NCBI RefSeq assembly: GCF_006442315.1 | Contig: NZ_VFVY01000020.1 | Coordinates: 97,389 to 161,388 of the forward strand | Source: Mesorhizobium sp. B2-3-4 | GTDB taxonomy: Bacteria > Pseudomonadota > Alphaproteobacteria > Rhizobiales > Rhizobiaceae | Reading direction: 5' to 3' | DNA: 64,000 nucleotides | Shown here: piece after piece, positions 9,073 through 17,687 of the stretch | Numbering within the stretch: the stretch's first letter is position 1 | How the letters are laid out: every line of letters starts with the position of its first letter | Made by a program: the position numbers and the translations under genes | Notes under the pieces: model-generated | What the model was told of the DNA's origin: nothing | Databases searched by the model: none | Seen by the model: only the letters and a program-made list of their open reading frames with translations

Positions 9073-10101
9073 TCAGCGCCAGCCCAGCCCCGGCGCGACA
9101 TGGGTCAGGATCGCTTCCAGCACATGAGCGTTGTAGTCGACGCCGAGCTGGTTGGGCACGGTGAGCAGCAGCGTGTCGGCCTCGGCGATCGCCTCGTCCT
9201 GCGCCAGTTCCCTGATCAGCACGTCAGGCTCGGCGGCGTAGCTGCGGCCGAAGATGGCGCGCGTGTTCTCCTCGATGAAGCCGATCTGGTCGCGGCTCTC
9301 ATTGCCGCGCCCGAAATAGGCCCGGTCGCGGTCGTCGACCAGGGCGAAGATGCTGCGGCTGACCGAGACGCGCGGCTCGTGGCTGTGCCCGGCCGCCTTC
9401 CAGGCTTCGCGATAGGCGCGGATCTGCTCGGCCTGCTGGACGTGGAACGGCTTGCCGCTCTCATCGAATTTCAGCGTCGAGCTCTGCAAGTTCATGCCGA
9501 GCTTGGCCGCCCATTCCGAGGTTGCGTTGGTGGCCGCGCCCCACCAGATGCGCTCGCGCAAGCCTTCCGAATGCGGCTCGAGCCTGAGCAGGCCGGGCGG
9601 GTTGGGGAACATCGGTCTTGGATTGGGCTGGGCAAAACCCTCGCCGCGCAACGTGTCGAGGAAAACCTCGGCGTGATGGCGCGCCATGTCGGCCTCGCTG
9701 TGGCCCTCCTGCGGCACATAGCCGAAATAGCGCCAGCCATCGATGACCTGCTCGGGTGAGCCACGGCTGATGCCCAATTGCAGTCGCCCACCGGCGATGA
9801 TGTCGGCCGCTCCCGCGTCCTCGGCCATGTAGAGCGGGTTCTCGTAGCGCATGTCGATGACCGCCGTGCCGATCTCGATGCGGCTGGTCCTGGCGCCGAC
9901 CGCCGCCAGCAGCGGGAATGGCGAGGCAAGCTGGCGTGCGAAATGATGCACGCGGAAATAGGCGCCGTCCGCGCCCAGCTGCTCGGCGGCGACGGCAAGA
10001 TCGATGGATTGCAAGAGCGCGTCGGAAGCCGAGCGCACCTGCGATTGCGACGAGGGCGTCCAGTGCCCGAATGACAGGAAACCGATTTTTTTCATGGTCA
10101 T
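9073..10101 (-). CDS. LLM-class flavin-dependent oxidoreductase (luciferase-like)
   Basis: A 342-residue protein with a TIM-barrel bacterial luciferase-like domain. Typical elements are the N-terminal strand KKIGFLSFGHW, the H-H pair in FRVHHFA, the IEIGTAVIDMRYENPLYMAED block and GRLQLGISRGSPEQVI. These enzymes use FMN supplied by a reductase for monooxygenation or C-S bond cleavage. No dedicated flavin reductase is adjacent. Starts at 10101 or 10095 are equally possible (MTMKK); no strong ribosome site is visible. It is divergent from the CoA-transferase. Confidence 0.85.
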   Translation of the reverse strand: MTMKKIGFLSFGHWTPSSQSQVRSASDALLQSIDLAVAAEQLGADGAYFRVHHFARQLASPFPLLAAVGARTSRIEIGTAVIDMRYENPLYMAEDAGAADIIAGGRLQLGISRGSPEQVIDGWRYFGYVPQEGHSEADMARHHAEVFLDTLRGEGFAQPNPRPMFPNPPGLLRLEPHSEGLRERIWWGAATNATSEWAAKLGMNLQSSTLKFDESGKPFHVQQAEQIRAYREAWKAAGHSHEPRVSVSRSIFALVDDRDRAYFGRGNESRDQIGFIEENTRAIFGRSYAAEPDVLIRELAQDEAIAEADTLLLTVPNQLGVDYNAHVLEAILTHVAPGLGWR

Positions 10102-10201
10102 GAAGTATATGCGGGCGGCACATGCTTCAATGGCGAAAGAGCAGGGTTACACACCGTCGCCTTTCGGCGTGCCGAAGGGATTGACCGCCATGGAGGGTGG
10201 G

Positions 10202-11287
10202 ATGCTGAAGGGGATCCGCATCGTCGAGATCGAGGCGCTGGGGCCGGCGCCCTTCGCCGGCATGCTCTTCGCCGACCTCGGCGCCGACGTCATCGTCGTC
10301 CATCGCAAGCAGGCATCGATGCCGGGCATGCCCGAGCGCTCGCTGCTCGATCGCGGCAAGCGCTCCATCGCGCTCGACCTGAAGGATGAGGCCGACGCGG
10401 CCGTGCTGACGTGCCTGATCGCCACCGCGGACGGGCTGATCGAAGGGTTCCGGCCCGGCGTCATGGAACGTCTCGGGCTTGGCCCGCGAGACTGCTTCGC
10501 GGTCAACAAGCGCCTGGTCTATGGCCGCATGACCGGCTGGGGCCAGGAGGGGCCGCTGGCCCACACAGCCGGTCATGACATGAATTATGCCGGCGTGTCC
10601 GGCGCGCTCTGGTACGCCTCCGCGCCGGGCGAACCGCCCATGGCGCCGCCGACTTTGGTCGGCGACATTGGCGGCGGCGCGCTCTATCTGGCGATCGGCA
10701 TGCTGGCCGCCATCATCGGCGCCCGAGCCACCGGCGAAGGCACCATCGTCGATGCCGCGATCGTCGACGGCTCGGCCCACATGATGAACCTGCTGATGTC
10801 GCTCGGCCAGTCCGGCGCGCTTGCCGCCGAGCGCGGCCGCGGCCTGCTCGACGGGCCGCACTGGTGCCGCGTCTACCGCACGTCCGACGGCGGCTTCATC
10901 AGCGTCCAGTGCCTGGAGCCGAAATTCTATGCCCTCTTCCTCGACAGGCTTGGCCTTGCCGCCGATCCGCAATTCGCCAGCCAGTTCGATCGCGATCTGT
11001 GGCCCGGGCTTTGCGATCGGCTGGCGGCGATCTTTGCCACGCGGCCACGCGACGAGTGGGTCAAGCTGTTCGAAGGGTCGGACGCCTGTGTCGGACCTGT
11101 CCTCAGCCCCCATGAAGCGGCGCGGCATCCGCACATGGCCGCGCGCGGCACATGGCTGACAGCGGACGGCGCCTTGCAGGCTGCGGCCGCGCCACGCTTT
11201 TCCGGATGGACGCACGGCATGCCGGCGAAAAGCCCCGCGCGCGGCGAGCACGACGCCGAAATCCGTGCCGAGCTGGCGGAACCTTGA
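10202..11287 (+). CDS. Family III CoA-transferase / alpha-methylacyl-CoA racemase-like (CaiB/BaiF)
   Basis: A 361-residue enzyme that probably transfers CoA between carboxylic acids or racemises 2-methylacyl-CoA. MLKGIRIVEIEALGPAPFAGM is the family's N-terminal strand and CoA loop. The catalytic Asp is Asp126 in GHDMNYAGVSGAL. GDIGGGALYLAIGMLAA follows as usual. The start at 10202 has GGAGG 5 bases upstream; an ATG at 10190 is in frame but less well placed. The length is typical for the racemase branch. It is followed 82 bases later by the deformylase-like gene. Confidence 0.85.
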   Translation: MLKGIRIVEIEALGPAPFAGMLFADLGADVIVVHRKQASMPGMPERSLLDRGKRSIALDLKDEADAAVLTCLIATADGLIEGFRPGVMERLGLGPRDCFAVNKRLVYGRMTGWGQEGPLAHTAGHDMNYAGVSGALWYASAPGEPPMAPPTLVGDIGGGALYLAIGMLAAIIGARATGEGTIVDAAIVDGSAHMMNLLMSLGQSGALAAERGRGLLDGPHWCRVYRTSDGGFISVQCLEPKFYALFLDRLGLAADPQFASQFDRDLWPGLCDRLAAIFATRPRDEWVKLFEGSDACVGPVLSPHEAARHPHMAARGTWLTADGALQAAAAPRFSGWTHGMPAKSPARGEHDAEIRAELAEP

Positions 11288-11369
11288 TGGCTCCGTGGTA
11301 GGCTATGCCAGCCAGTGTTCGCTGGCAGCCTGCTGCCTGAGATGGCTGGCAAATTCAGGACGAGGTTCC

Positions 11370-11900
11370 ATGGCGGTTCGGCCGATCGTGAAATACCCCA
11401 GCCCCCTTCTGCGGATCGTCACGGATCCCGTCCGGCATTTCGACGAGGATTTGCGGCAGCTGGCGGCGGACCTCGTCGACACCATGCGTGCCGCGCCCGG
11501 CATCGGCATCACCGGCTCGCATATCGGCGTGTTGCAGCGTGTCGTCGTCATCGAGCTGCCCGGCGCCGGCAAGCCCTCCATCTATGTCAATCCGGCCATC
11601 GTCGAGGCCTCGACCGAGATGATCCGTCACACCGAAGGCAGCATTTCGATGCCGGGCGTGACCGAGGAGCTGGAGCGCCACGCCCGCGTCAGCGTCGGCT
11701 TCCAGGACCTGGACGGCGCCGAGCATGTCGAGGAGGCAGAGGGTCTGCTGGCGGTTTGCCACCAGCACGAAATCGACCAGCTCGACGGGCTGTTCTGGAT
11801 TCAGAGGCTTTCACGCCTGAGGCGCGACCGGCTGATCAAGCGCTACGGCAAGCTGGCGGGATCGTCCCGACAGTCTATTTCCCGCAGTGATGATCGTTGA
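11370..11900 (+). CDS. Peptide deformylase-like protein with altered metal-site residues
   Basis: A 176-residue protein with the deformylase fold: MAVRPIVKYPSPLLR start, motif I region GIGITGSHIG (residues 44-53), motif II EGSIS (89-93) and motif III HEIDQ (133-137). In true deformylases motif II is EGCLS and motif III is HExxH, which supply Cys and two His as metal ligands. Here the Cys is Ser91 and the second His is Gln137, while Glu134 is kept. This matches the rhizobial 'peptide deformylase-like' group, so N-terminal deformylation of proteins is doubtful. GAGG precedes the ATG. Confidence 0.8.
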   Translation: MAVRPIVKYPSPLLRIVTDPVRHFDEDLRQLAADLVDTMRAAPGIGITGSHIGVLQRVVVIELPGAGKPSIYVNPAIVEASTEMIRHTEGSISMPGVTEELERHARVSVGFQDLDGAEHVEEAEGLLAVCHQHEIDQLDGLFWIQRLSRLRRDRLIKRYGKLAGSSRQSISRSDDR

Positions 11901-12147
11901 TGTGGTTGATGGCAAAGCCATCGGGGCCTGTACGGTCATAGGAACATGGCCCTGCGCCGGTGGTGAACAGCTGCTGGTCATAATAGCGCGGGCCGCCGAA
12001 CAGGAAGTCGAAGAGGTTGTCGTCTGCCGGCACATAGCGCTGCTGGTCGATGTGCTTGTAATGCCTGGTCCCGGCGAACGCCGAAGAAGCCGCGCCGCAA
12101 CCCACGGCCAGTGCGAGAGCGCATATCGCAAGCGATTTCATGGTCAT
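11875..12147 (-). CDS. Small secreted hypothetical protein
   Basis: A 90-residue protein with a clear signal peptide (MTMKSLAICALALAVGCGAASSAFA). The mature part is short, rich in His, Tyr and Asp, and ends with GPCSYDRTGPDGFAINHINDHHCGK, with two Cys that could form a disulfide. AGGAAGG lies upstream of the chosen ATG at 12147; a TTG two codons earlier is possible. Its last 26 bases overlap the end of the deformylase-like gene on the other strand. No family recognised; periplasmic location inferred. Confidence 0.65.
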   Translation of the reverse strand: MTMKSLAICALALAVGCGAASSAFAGTRHYKHIDQQRYVPADDNLFDFLFGGPRYYDQQLFTTGAGPCSYDRTGPDGFAINHINDHHCGK

Positions 12148-12412
12148 CGGCAAAACCTTCCTGACTGCCTAAAGTCCATAATATAGCGAAAATCGTCAAA
12201 GAGACAAAAGTTCCGGGTGAGGCGACGTGACCATGGCGCCGTCCGCGTCCGGACCGAACTGCACAGCGCATCAGAAAATCGAAATTGCCCCTGCCGCCCC
12301 GAGCCGCGATGGTCTGGTGGGAGGCAGCCGGCTCAAGGCTGCGGAGGAATTGCCGGACGGCAGGGCTGCCGGCAGGCTGCCGCTTGGAGCTGGCAGCGAG
12401 GGAGGTAGGACA

Positions 12413-13411
12413 TTGGCTGGTTCGGGCAAATCCGACACCGCGCGCCCGGGCATCAAAATGTCCCAGGAACTCGTCGTCGTGGCGATCTCGGCCGTCCTCT
12501 TCGTCGTGTTCTCGGCGACGCTCAACAATTTCCTGAGCCAGGGCAACATCCTCGCCATTCTGAAGAACGTCTCGATCCTCGGCACGCTTGCCGTCGGCAT
12601 GGGGTTCATCGTCGTCGGCCGCGGCATCGATCTCACCATGGTGGCTGTGATGGTCGTCGGCGTCGCCTTCTCGATCTGGATCTCCACCTGGGGCGTCGAC
12701 TTCACGCTGGCCGTCATCTGCGGCGCCATCCTGGTCGCGGTCATCGGCCTGTTCACCGGCATCATGGTGGCGGTGGCCGAAATCCCGCCGATCTTCGCCA
12801 CCCTGGCGATCGCCTCCTCGGTCTACGGCTCCGGCCGCATCGTCTTTGCGTCCGACGTGCTCTATGCCCCCTCCGATATCGGCTGGCTGAAATTCGTCGG
12901 CAACGGCACCATCCTGGGCATCCCGATGTCCGTCATCATCTTCGCCGCCGTGGCCGCGCTCATGGGCTTCTTCCTCAGGAAGACCCGCTTCGGCCGGCTG
13001 GTCTATGCCACCGGCGACAACCCGAACGCGGCCCGCACCACCGGCCTGCCGACGCGCCCGATCATCGTAACGCAATATGTCATCAGCGCCCTCATTGCCT
13101 ATACCGCCGGCATCATCATGCTGGGGCTGGTCACCGGCATCGACACGCGCCTCTACAATTCCAGCCTGATCTACGACGTGCTGCTGGTCGTCGTGCTAGG
13201 CGGTATCGGCCTCTCCGGCGGCCAGGGTGGCGTGCGCAACGTCATCGTCGGCACCATCCTGGTCGGCATCCTGACCAACGGCATGACGATCCTGAACTTC
13301 AGCTACACCAGCCAGAACCTGATCAAGAGCGTGATCCTGCTGGGCGCGCTGGCGATCGACGCCATCATCAATCCCCGCGACGAGCAGACCTCGCAGAGCG
13401 GCGACATCTGA
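12413..13411 (+). CDS. Sugar ABC transporter permease (RbsC-like)
   Basis: First permease of the second sugar-type operon, 332 residues from a TTG start. GGGAGGTAGG lies just upstream of TTG, and the membrane part begins soon after (QELVVVAISAVLFVVF). The family motif is GRGIDLTMVAVMV, and LGGIGLSGGQGGV occurs late. An in-frame upstream extension (from 12227) is Pro/Arg-rich and unlikely. It is 35 bases before the binding-protein gene. Together with the permease half of 14476-16593 it would give a heterodimeric channel. Confidence 0.85.
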   Translation: MAGSGKSDTARPGIKMSQELVVVAISAVLFVVFSATLNNFLSQGNILAILKNVSILGTLAVGMGFIVVGRGIDLTMVAVMVVGVAFSIWISTWGVDFTLAVICGAILVAVIGLFTGIMVAVAEIPPIFATLAIASSVYGSGRIVFASDVLYAPSDIGWLKFVGNGTILGIPMSVIIFAAVAALMGFFLRKTRFGRLVYATGDNPNAARTTGLPTRPIIVTQYVISALIAYTAGIIMLGLVTGIDTRLYNSSLIYDVLLVVVLGGIGLSGGQGGVRNVIVGTILVGILTNGMTILNFSYTSQNLIKSVILLGALAIDAIINPRDEQTSQSGDI

Positions 13412-13446
13412 AACAAAGAACTCACATCAAATCAGGGAGGAAACCA

Positions 13447-14463
13447 ATGAAACTGTTCAAGAACTGCCTGCTGGCGGGCCTGACAGCGCTGACGCTGCTG
13501 GGTGCGGCGCAAGTCACCACCGCACAGGAAACCGACCAGGTCGGCCGCTCGACCTATCTCGAGGCGCTGAAGGGCAAGAAGGTCATCTTCGTGCCGATCT
13601 CGCAGGGCATGGACCTCAACCAGGCCTGGGTGGTGGTGTGGCAGCGGCACGCCGCCCGCTACGGCTTCAGCCTCGAAGTGCGCGATCCCTCCGGCGACAC
13701 CAATGCCGGCATCCGCGCCATGCAGGGCGCCATCGCCGAGAAGCCCGACCTGATCATCGTGCAGAACCCCGATGTCCAGACCTATGCGCGCCTGTTGAAG
13801 CAGGCGCAGGCCGCCGGCATCAAGGTGCTGCAGGTCAACATGCAGTCGGCGACGCAGACCGACTCCTATGTCGGCAATGACTGGATCGAGATGGGCCGCC
13901 TCGAAATGGGCGAATTGGCCAAGCACTGCACCGGGCCGAACGCCGTCTCGCACAAGGTGGTCTGGCTTGCCGGCGTCCAGACGGGCGCGGCCAACATCTA
14001 CATGCGCACCGGCATCGACGAGGTGCTGAAGGCCAATCCCGAGCTGCAGCTCGTCTCCGACCAGCCGGCCGACTACATGAGCGAAAAGGCCCGCCAGATC
14101 ACCGAGACGGTCCTTCAGCAGCATCCGGACCTGTGCGGCATCATGGGCATCTGGGACAATGCCGAGGTCGGCGCGGGTGCAGCCGTCGTTGCCGCCGGCA
14201 AGCAGGACCAGGTGACGATCGTCACCAATGGCGCCGGCAGCGCCACCGGCTGCGAGAGCATCAAGAACGGCCTGCTCGACGTGATCTTCAACTTCAACGC
14301 CCCGATCCAGGCCGAGATCGCCGCCCAGCAGATTTCCGAACTGCTGCAGCAGCCCGACCGCAAGGCCGGCAGCGAGAAGACCATCTTCTTCGGCCCGATC
14401 ACCCGCGTCGACAAGACCAACGCAACCGGCAGGAACTGCTGGAAGCTGGACGAGCTCAAGTAA
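13447..14463 (+). CDS. Sugar-type ABC transporter substrate-binding protein
   Basis: A 338-residue periplasmic binding protein. Signal peptide MKLFKNCLLAGLTALTLLG, cleaved near TTAQE. The core shows KVIFVPISQGMDLNQAWV and EKPDLIIVQNPDVQTYARLLKQA, as in type I sugar-binding proteins. AGGGAGGAAACCA precedes the ATG. It contains several Cys (for example KHCTGP and PDLCGIMG), which is somewhat unusual for the family and may form disulfides in the periplasm. Ligand unknown. Confidence 0.88.
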   Translation: MKLFKNCLLAGLTALTLLGAAQVTTAQETDQVGRSTYLEALKGKKVIFVPISQGMDLNQAWVVVWQRHAARYGFSLEVRDPSGDTNAGIRAMQGAIAEKPDLIIVQNPDVQTYARLLKQAQAAGIKVLQVNMQSATQTDSYVGNDWIEMGRLEMGELAKHCTGPNAVSHKVVWLAGVQTGAANIYMRTGIDEVLKANPELQLVSDQPADYMSEKARQITETVLQQHPDLCGIMGIWDNAEVGAGAAVVAAGKQDQVTIVTNGAGSATGCESIKNGLLDVIFNFNAPIQAEIAAQQISELLQQPDRKAGSEKTIFFGPITRVDKTNATGRNCWKLDELK

Positions 14464-14475
14464 CGGACTTCATTG

Positions 14476-16593
14476 ATGAGCCTGGCCGAAAGCCTAGTGC
14501 GCTGGCGCTACCGCCTCCTCCCCGACCACGTGGTCGGGGAGATCCTGACCAAGAAGTGGATCGACAGCGTCATCCCCTTCACGGCGCTGGTGATCCTGTG
14601 CGCGATTTTCGGCTCGATCGTGCCGGGCTTCTTCGACCTGACGACGCTGACCAACCTCAGCGGCCAGACCGCCGAGCTTGGCCTGGTCGTGCTCGGCATG
14701 ACCATCGTCATGGTGTCGGGCGGCATCGACCTGTCGGTCGGCTCGACCTTCGCGCTCGCCGTGCTGGTCACGCTCTACGGCATGAATGTCGAGCAGTGGA
14801 GCTTTGGGGTTGGCCTGCTGGCATGCCTTGGCCTCGGCGTCGTCTGCGGCGCCATCAACGGCTTCCTGGTCGGCTTCCTGCGCATGCGGGCGTTCCTCAC
14901 CACGCTGGTCACGCTCATCATCTACCGCTCGACCTTCGACATCGTCTTCCCGCAGGTCTCGACGCCCATCGTCACCAGCGGCCCGGATTCGCCGGCCTAT
15001 GATTTCCTCGGCTTCGGCACGATCTGGGGCGTGCCGACCTCCTTCGTCGTCTTTGTCGTCATCGCGCTGGCGATCCACCTCGTCCTGTCGCGCGCCCGCT
15101 ATGGCTGGCGCCTGTTCGCGGTCGGCGGCGCGCGCCGCTCCGCCTACAATGCCGGCATCAATGTGCGCTTCACCCTGTTCAGCGCCTATGTGCTCTGCTC
15201 GGTGCTGGTGGCGCTCTCCGGCTTCTTCTTCTCGGCCCGCATCGGCAGCGCGGCTTCCGACATCGGGACCGGGCTCGAACTGCAGGTGCTGACCGCCACC
15301 GTGCTCGGCGGCATTTCTCTGGGCGGCGGGCGCGGCTCGGTCGCCAAGGCGCTGATGGGCACCGTCTTCGTGCTCGTCCTGTCGAACAGCCTGCTTGCGC
15401 TCGCCGTGCCCGGCCCCGTCAACTTCCTGATCCTCGGCTTCGTGCTGCTGCTCTCGGTGCTGCTCGACGTCCGCTGGGTCAAGAACCGCCACAAGATCCT
15501 GCGCAGCGTCTACATCTCGCCGACCTTCGCCAAGATGCCGCAGGCGATCTCGACGGCGCCCGGCGCGCCAATGGCGGTGAACGACCGGCTGAAGGACGTC
15601 GGCGTCATCGGCCTCGGCTTCCTCGACGGCGCCGAGGATGTGATCTTCGACCGGCAGGACCGCCTCTATACCGGCAGCCGGCAGGGCGACATACTGCGCT
15701 TCCAGCCGCCGCATTACACCGAGAGCGAAGTGTTCGCCCATATTGGCGGCTCGCCTCTCGGCATGGCTTTCGACCGCGACGACAACCTGGTCATCTGCGT
15801 CGCCGGCATGGGCCTTTACCGGGTCGCCCCGAATGGCGATGTCAAGCTGCTGACGGCCGAGACCAACCGTTCGCTGACATCGGTGGTCGACGACTCCACC
15901 ATGAAGCTCGCCGACGACTGCGATATCCTGCCCGATGGCCGCATCGTCTTCTCCGAGGCGACCGTGCGCTTCGAGATGCACGACTGGTATGCCGACGCGC
16001 TGGAAAGCCGCGGCAATGGCCGCATCATTGTCCACGATCCCCGGACCGGCGCGACGCGCACGCTTTTGTCCAACCTCGTCTTCCCGAACGGCATCTGCAC
16101 GGCCTTCGACGGCCAGTCGGTTCTGTTCGCCGAAAGCTGGGCCTGCCGCATCAGCCGCTACTATTTCGACGGCCCCAAGAAGGGCAAGGTCGAGCGCGTT
16201 CTCGAAGGTTTGCCGGGCTATCCCGACAACATCAACCGCGCCTCCGACGGCACCTACTGGCTGGCGCTGATGGGCATGCGCACGCCGGCGCTCGACCTGT
16301 CGCTGGAAATGCCGGGCTTCCGCCGCCGCATGGCGCGGCGGGTGTCGGAGGACGCCTGGCTGATGCCAAATCTCAACACCGGCTGCGTGCTGCGCTTCGA
16401 CGAGAACGGCCAGATCCTCGAAAGCCTGTGGGACCAGGTCGGCGAGAAGCATCCGATGATCACCTCGATGCGCGAGCACAAGGGCATCCTCTATCTCTGC
16501 GGCATCTTCAACAACCGCATGGGCACGCTGCCCCTAAAGGGCGTCGATCCTGACTGGTTCAGCTCGGATTCCTACTGGGGCAAGAAGCCATGA
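14476..16593 (+). CDS. ABC permease fused to a strictosidine-synthase/SMP-30-like beta-propeller
   Basis: One 705-residue frame. Residues 1 to about 335 are an RbsC-type permease (motif SGGIDLSVGSTFAL near residue 82, LGGISLGGGRGS near 278). After a linker, residues 375-705 form a six-bladed propeller of the strictosidine synthase/SMP-30 class: LDGAEDVIFDRQDRLYTG, LPDGRIVFSEAT, FPNGICTAFDGQSVLFAES and LPGYPDNINRASDGTYWLAL. RbsC-like permeases end in the cytoplasm, so the propeller is probably cytoplasmic and may act on the substrate as it enters (lactone hydrolysis is the usual chemistry). The frame is continuous. TGA overlaps the ATG of the next gene. Confidence 0.88.
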   Translation: MSLAESLVRWRYRLLPDHVVGEILTKKWIDSVIPFTALVILCAIFGSIVPGFFDLTTLTNLSGQTAELGLVVLGMTIVMVSGGIDLSVGSTFALAVLVTLYGMNVEQWSFGVGLLACLGLGVVCGAINGFLVGFLRMRAFLTTLVTLIIYRSTFDIVFPQVSTPIVTSGPDSPAYDFLGFGTIWGVPTSFVVFVVIALAIHLVLSRARYGWRLFAVGGARRSAYNAGINVRFTLFSAYVLCSVLVALSGFFFSARIGSAASDIGTGLELQVLTATVLGGISLGGGRGSVAKALMGTVFVLVLSNSLLALAVPGPVNFLILGFVLLLSVLLDVRWVKNRHKILRSVYISPTFAKMPQAISTAPGAPMAVNDRLKDVGVIGLGFLDGAEDVIFDRQDRLYTGSRQGDILRFQPPHYTESEVFAHIGGSPLGMAFDRDDNLVICVAGMGLYRVAPNGDVKLLTAETNRSLTSVVDDSTMKLADDCDILPDGRIVFSEATVRFEMHDWYADALESRGNGRIIVHDPRTGATRTLLSNLVFPNGICTAFDGQSVLFAESWACRISRYYFDGPKKGKVERVLEGLPGYPDNINRASDGTYWLALMGMRTPALDLSLEMPGFRRRMARRVSEDAWLMPNLNTGCVLRFDENGQILESLWDQVGEKHPMITSMREHKGILYLCGIFNNRMGTLPLKGVDPDWFSSDSYWGKKP

Positions 16594-17684
16594 GCGGTTT
16601 GAGCCAGCTTTTTGACCGCTTCCTCGGCCGTGGCGATTGGGCCGTCACGGTGCCGACCCTCGACGGCCCGCTCCTGCCCAACCAGAGGCTGGAAGAGGCC
16701 GAGCCATTTGCCGGTCTCGCCGAGGCCGACAATCTCGTGCGCACCGACAAGGGCATCCTGGCCAGCAGCGCGAACCGGCTGATGCGCTTCGGCGCCGACG
16801 GCCATGCCGAGACGCTGCAGGAATTTCCCGGCGACATCACGGCCCTTGCCCATGCCCGCGGCATGACCGCGATGGCCATCGACGGCAAGGGCGTCGTCAT
16901 TCGCGGCGGCCTGCATGACGGGCGTGAAGCAACCGGTGACGAGGCCCGGCGTCTCTCCTGCGTCACCGCCCTCACCTTCCTCGACAGCAACACCTTGCTG
17001 GTGGCCAACGGCTCGGGGACGCTGCCGGCAAGCGGCTGGCGCCGCGACCTGATGCAGAAGAACGCGTCCGGCTCGCTCTGGCGCCTCGATCTGAAAAGCG
17101 GCCGGCTGGAGCTGATCCGCGACGGCCTCGCCTGGCCGGCCGGCATCGCCACCACCGGATCCAACCGCGTCTACGTCACCGAAGCCTGGCGCCACCGCGT
17201 GCTGGCGATCGACCTTGCCACAAGGGCGACGCTGCCCGTGCTGGAACATCTGCCGGCCTATCCAGCCCGCATCGCGCCGGCCTTCAACGCCGGCTACTGG
17301 CTGACCTTCTATTCCGTGCGCAACCAGCTGGTGGAGTTCATCCTGCGCGAGGAGGCCTACCGCAAGCGCATGCTGGCGGAAGTCCCGGAAGCCTACTGGA
17401 TGGCGCCGTCGCTCGGCTCGTGGCGCGACTATCGCGAGCCGATGCAAGGCAGCCAGTTGAAGCAGATGAACGTGCTGAAGCCCTACGCCGTCACCCGGTC
17501 TTACGGGCTGGTGGTGCATTGCGACCAGAACATGAAGCCGCTGTCGAGCTTCCATTCCCGCGCCGACGGCAAGGTGCACGGCACGCTGAGCGCCTGCGAG
17601 GCGGGCGATGACCTGCTCGTCGCCTCGCGCGGCGGCTCCAGGATCGTGCGTGTGGCCGCCGCCGCCGGCGGCAAGCGGGGTTAA
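16590..17684 (+). CDS. Stand-alone strictosidine-synthase/SMP-30-like beta-propeller protein
   Basis: A 364-residue propeller related to the C-terminal half of the preceding fusion protein. It has SLWRLDLKSGRLELIRDGLAWPAGIA, VYVTEAWRHRVLAIDL and the LPAYPARIAPAFNAGYWLTF segment, which lines up with LPGYPDNINRASDGTYWLAL of the fusion; here Asn/Asp of PDNI are changed to ARIA. No signal peptide is seen, so it is probably cytoplasmic. ATG overlaps the upstream stop (ATGA), so the two propellers are likely made together. It may be an enzyme partner or a non-catalytic paralogue. Confidence 0.8.
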   Translation: MSGLSQLFDRFLGRGDWAVTVPTLDGPLLPNQRLEEAEPFAGLAEADNLVRTDKGILASSANRLMRFGADGHAETLQEFPGDITALAHARGMTAMAIDGKGVVIRGGLHDGREATGDEARRLSCVTALTFLDSNTLLVANGSGTLPASGWRRDLMQKNASGSLWRLDLKSGRLELIRDGLAWPAGIATTGSNRVYVTEAWRHRVLAIDLATRATLPVLEHLPAYPARIAPAFNAGYWLTFYSVRNQLVEFILREEAYRKRMLAEVPEAYWMAPSLGSWRDYREPMQGSQLKQMNVLKPYAVTRSYGLVVHCDQNMKPLSSFHSRADGKVHGTLSACEAGDDLLVASRGGSRIVRVAAAAGGKRG

Positions 17685-17687
17685 GCG

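Noticed and set aside
14508..14771. Minus-strand small open frame near the start of the permease-propeller gene
   Set aside because: Lies fully inside a strongly supported gene and has no ribosome site or recognisable fold.
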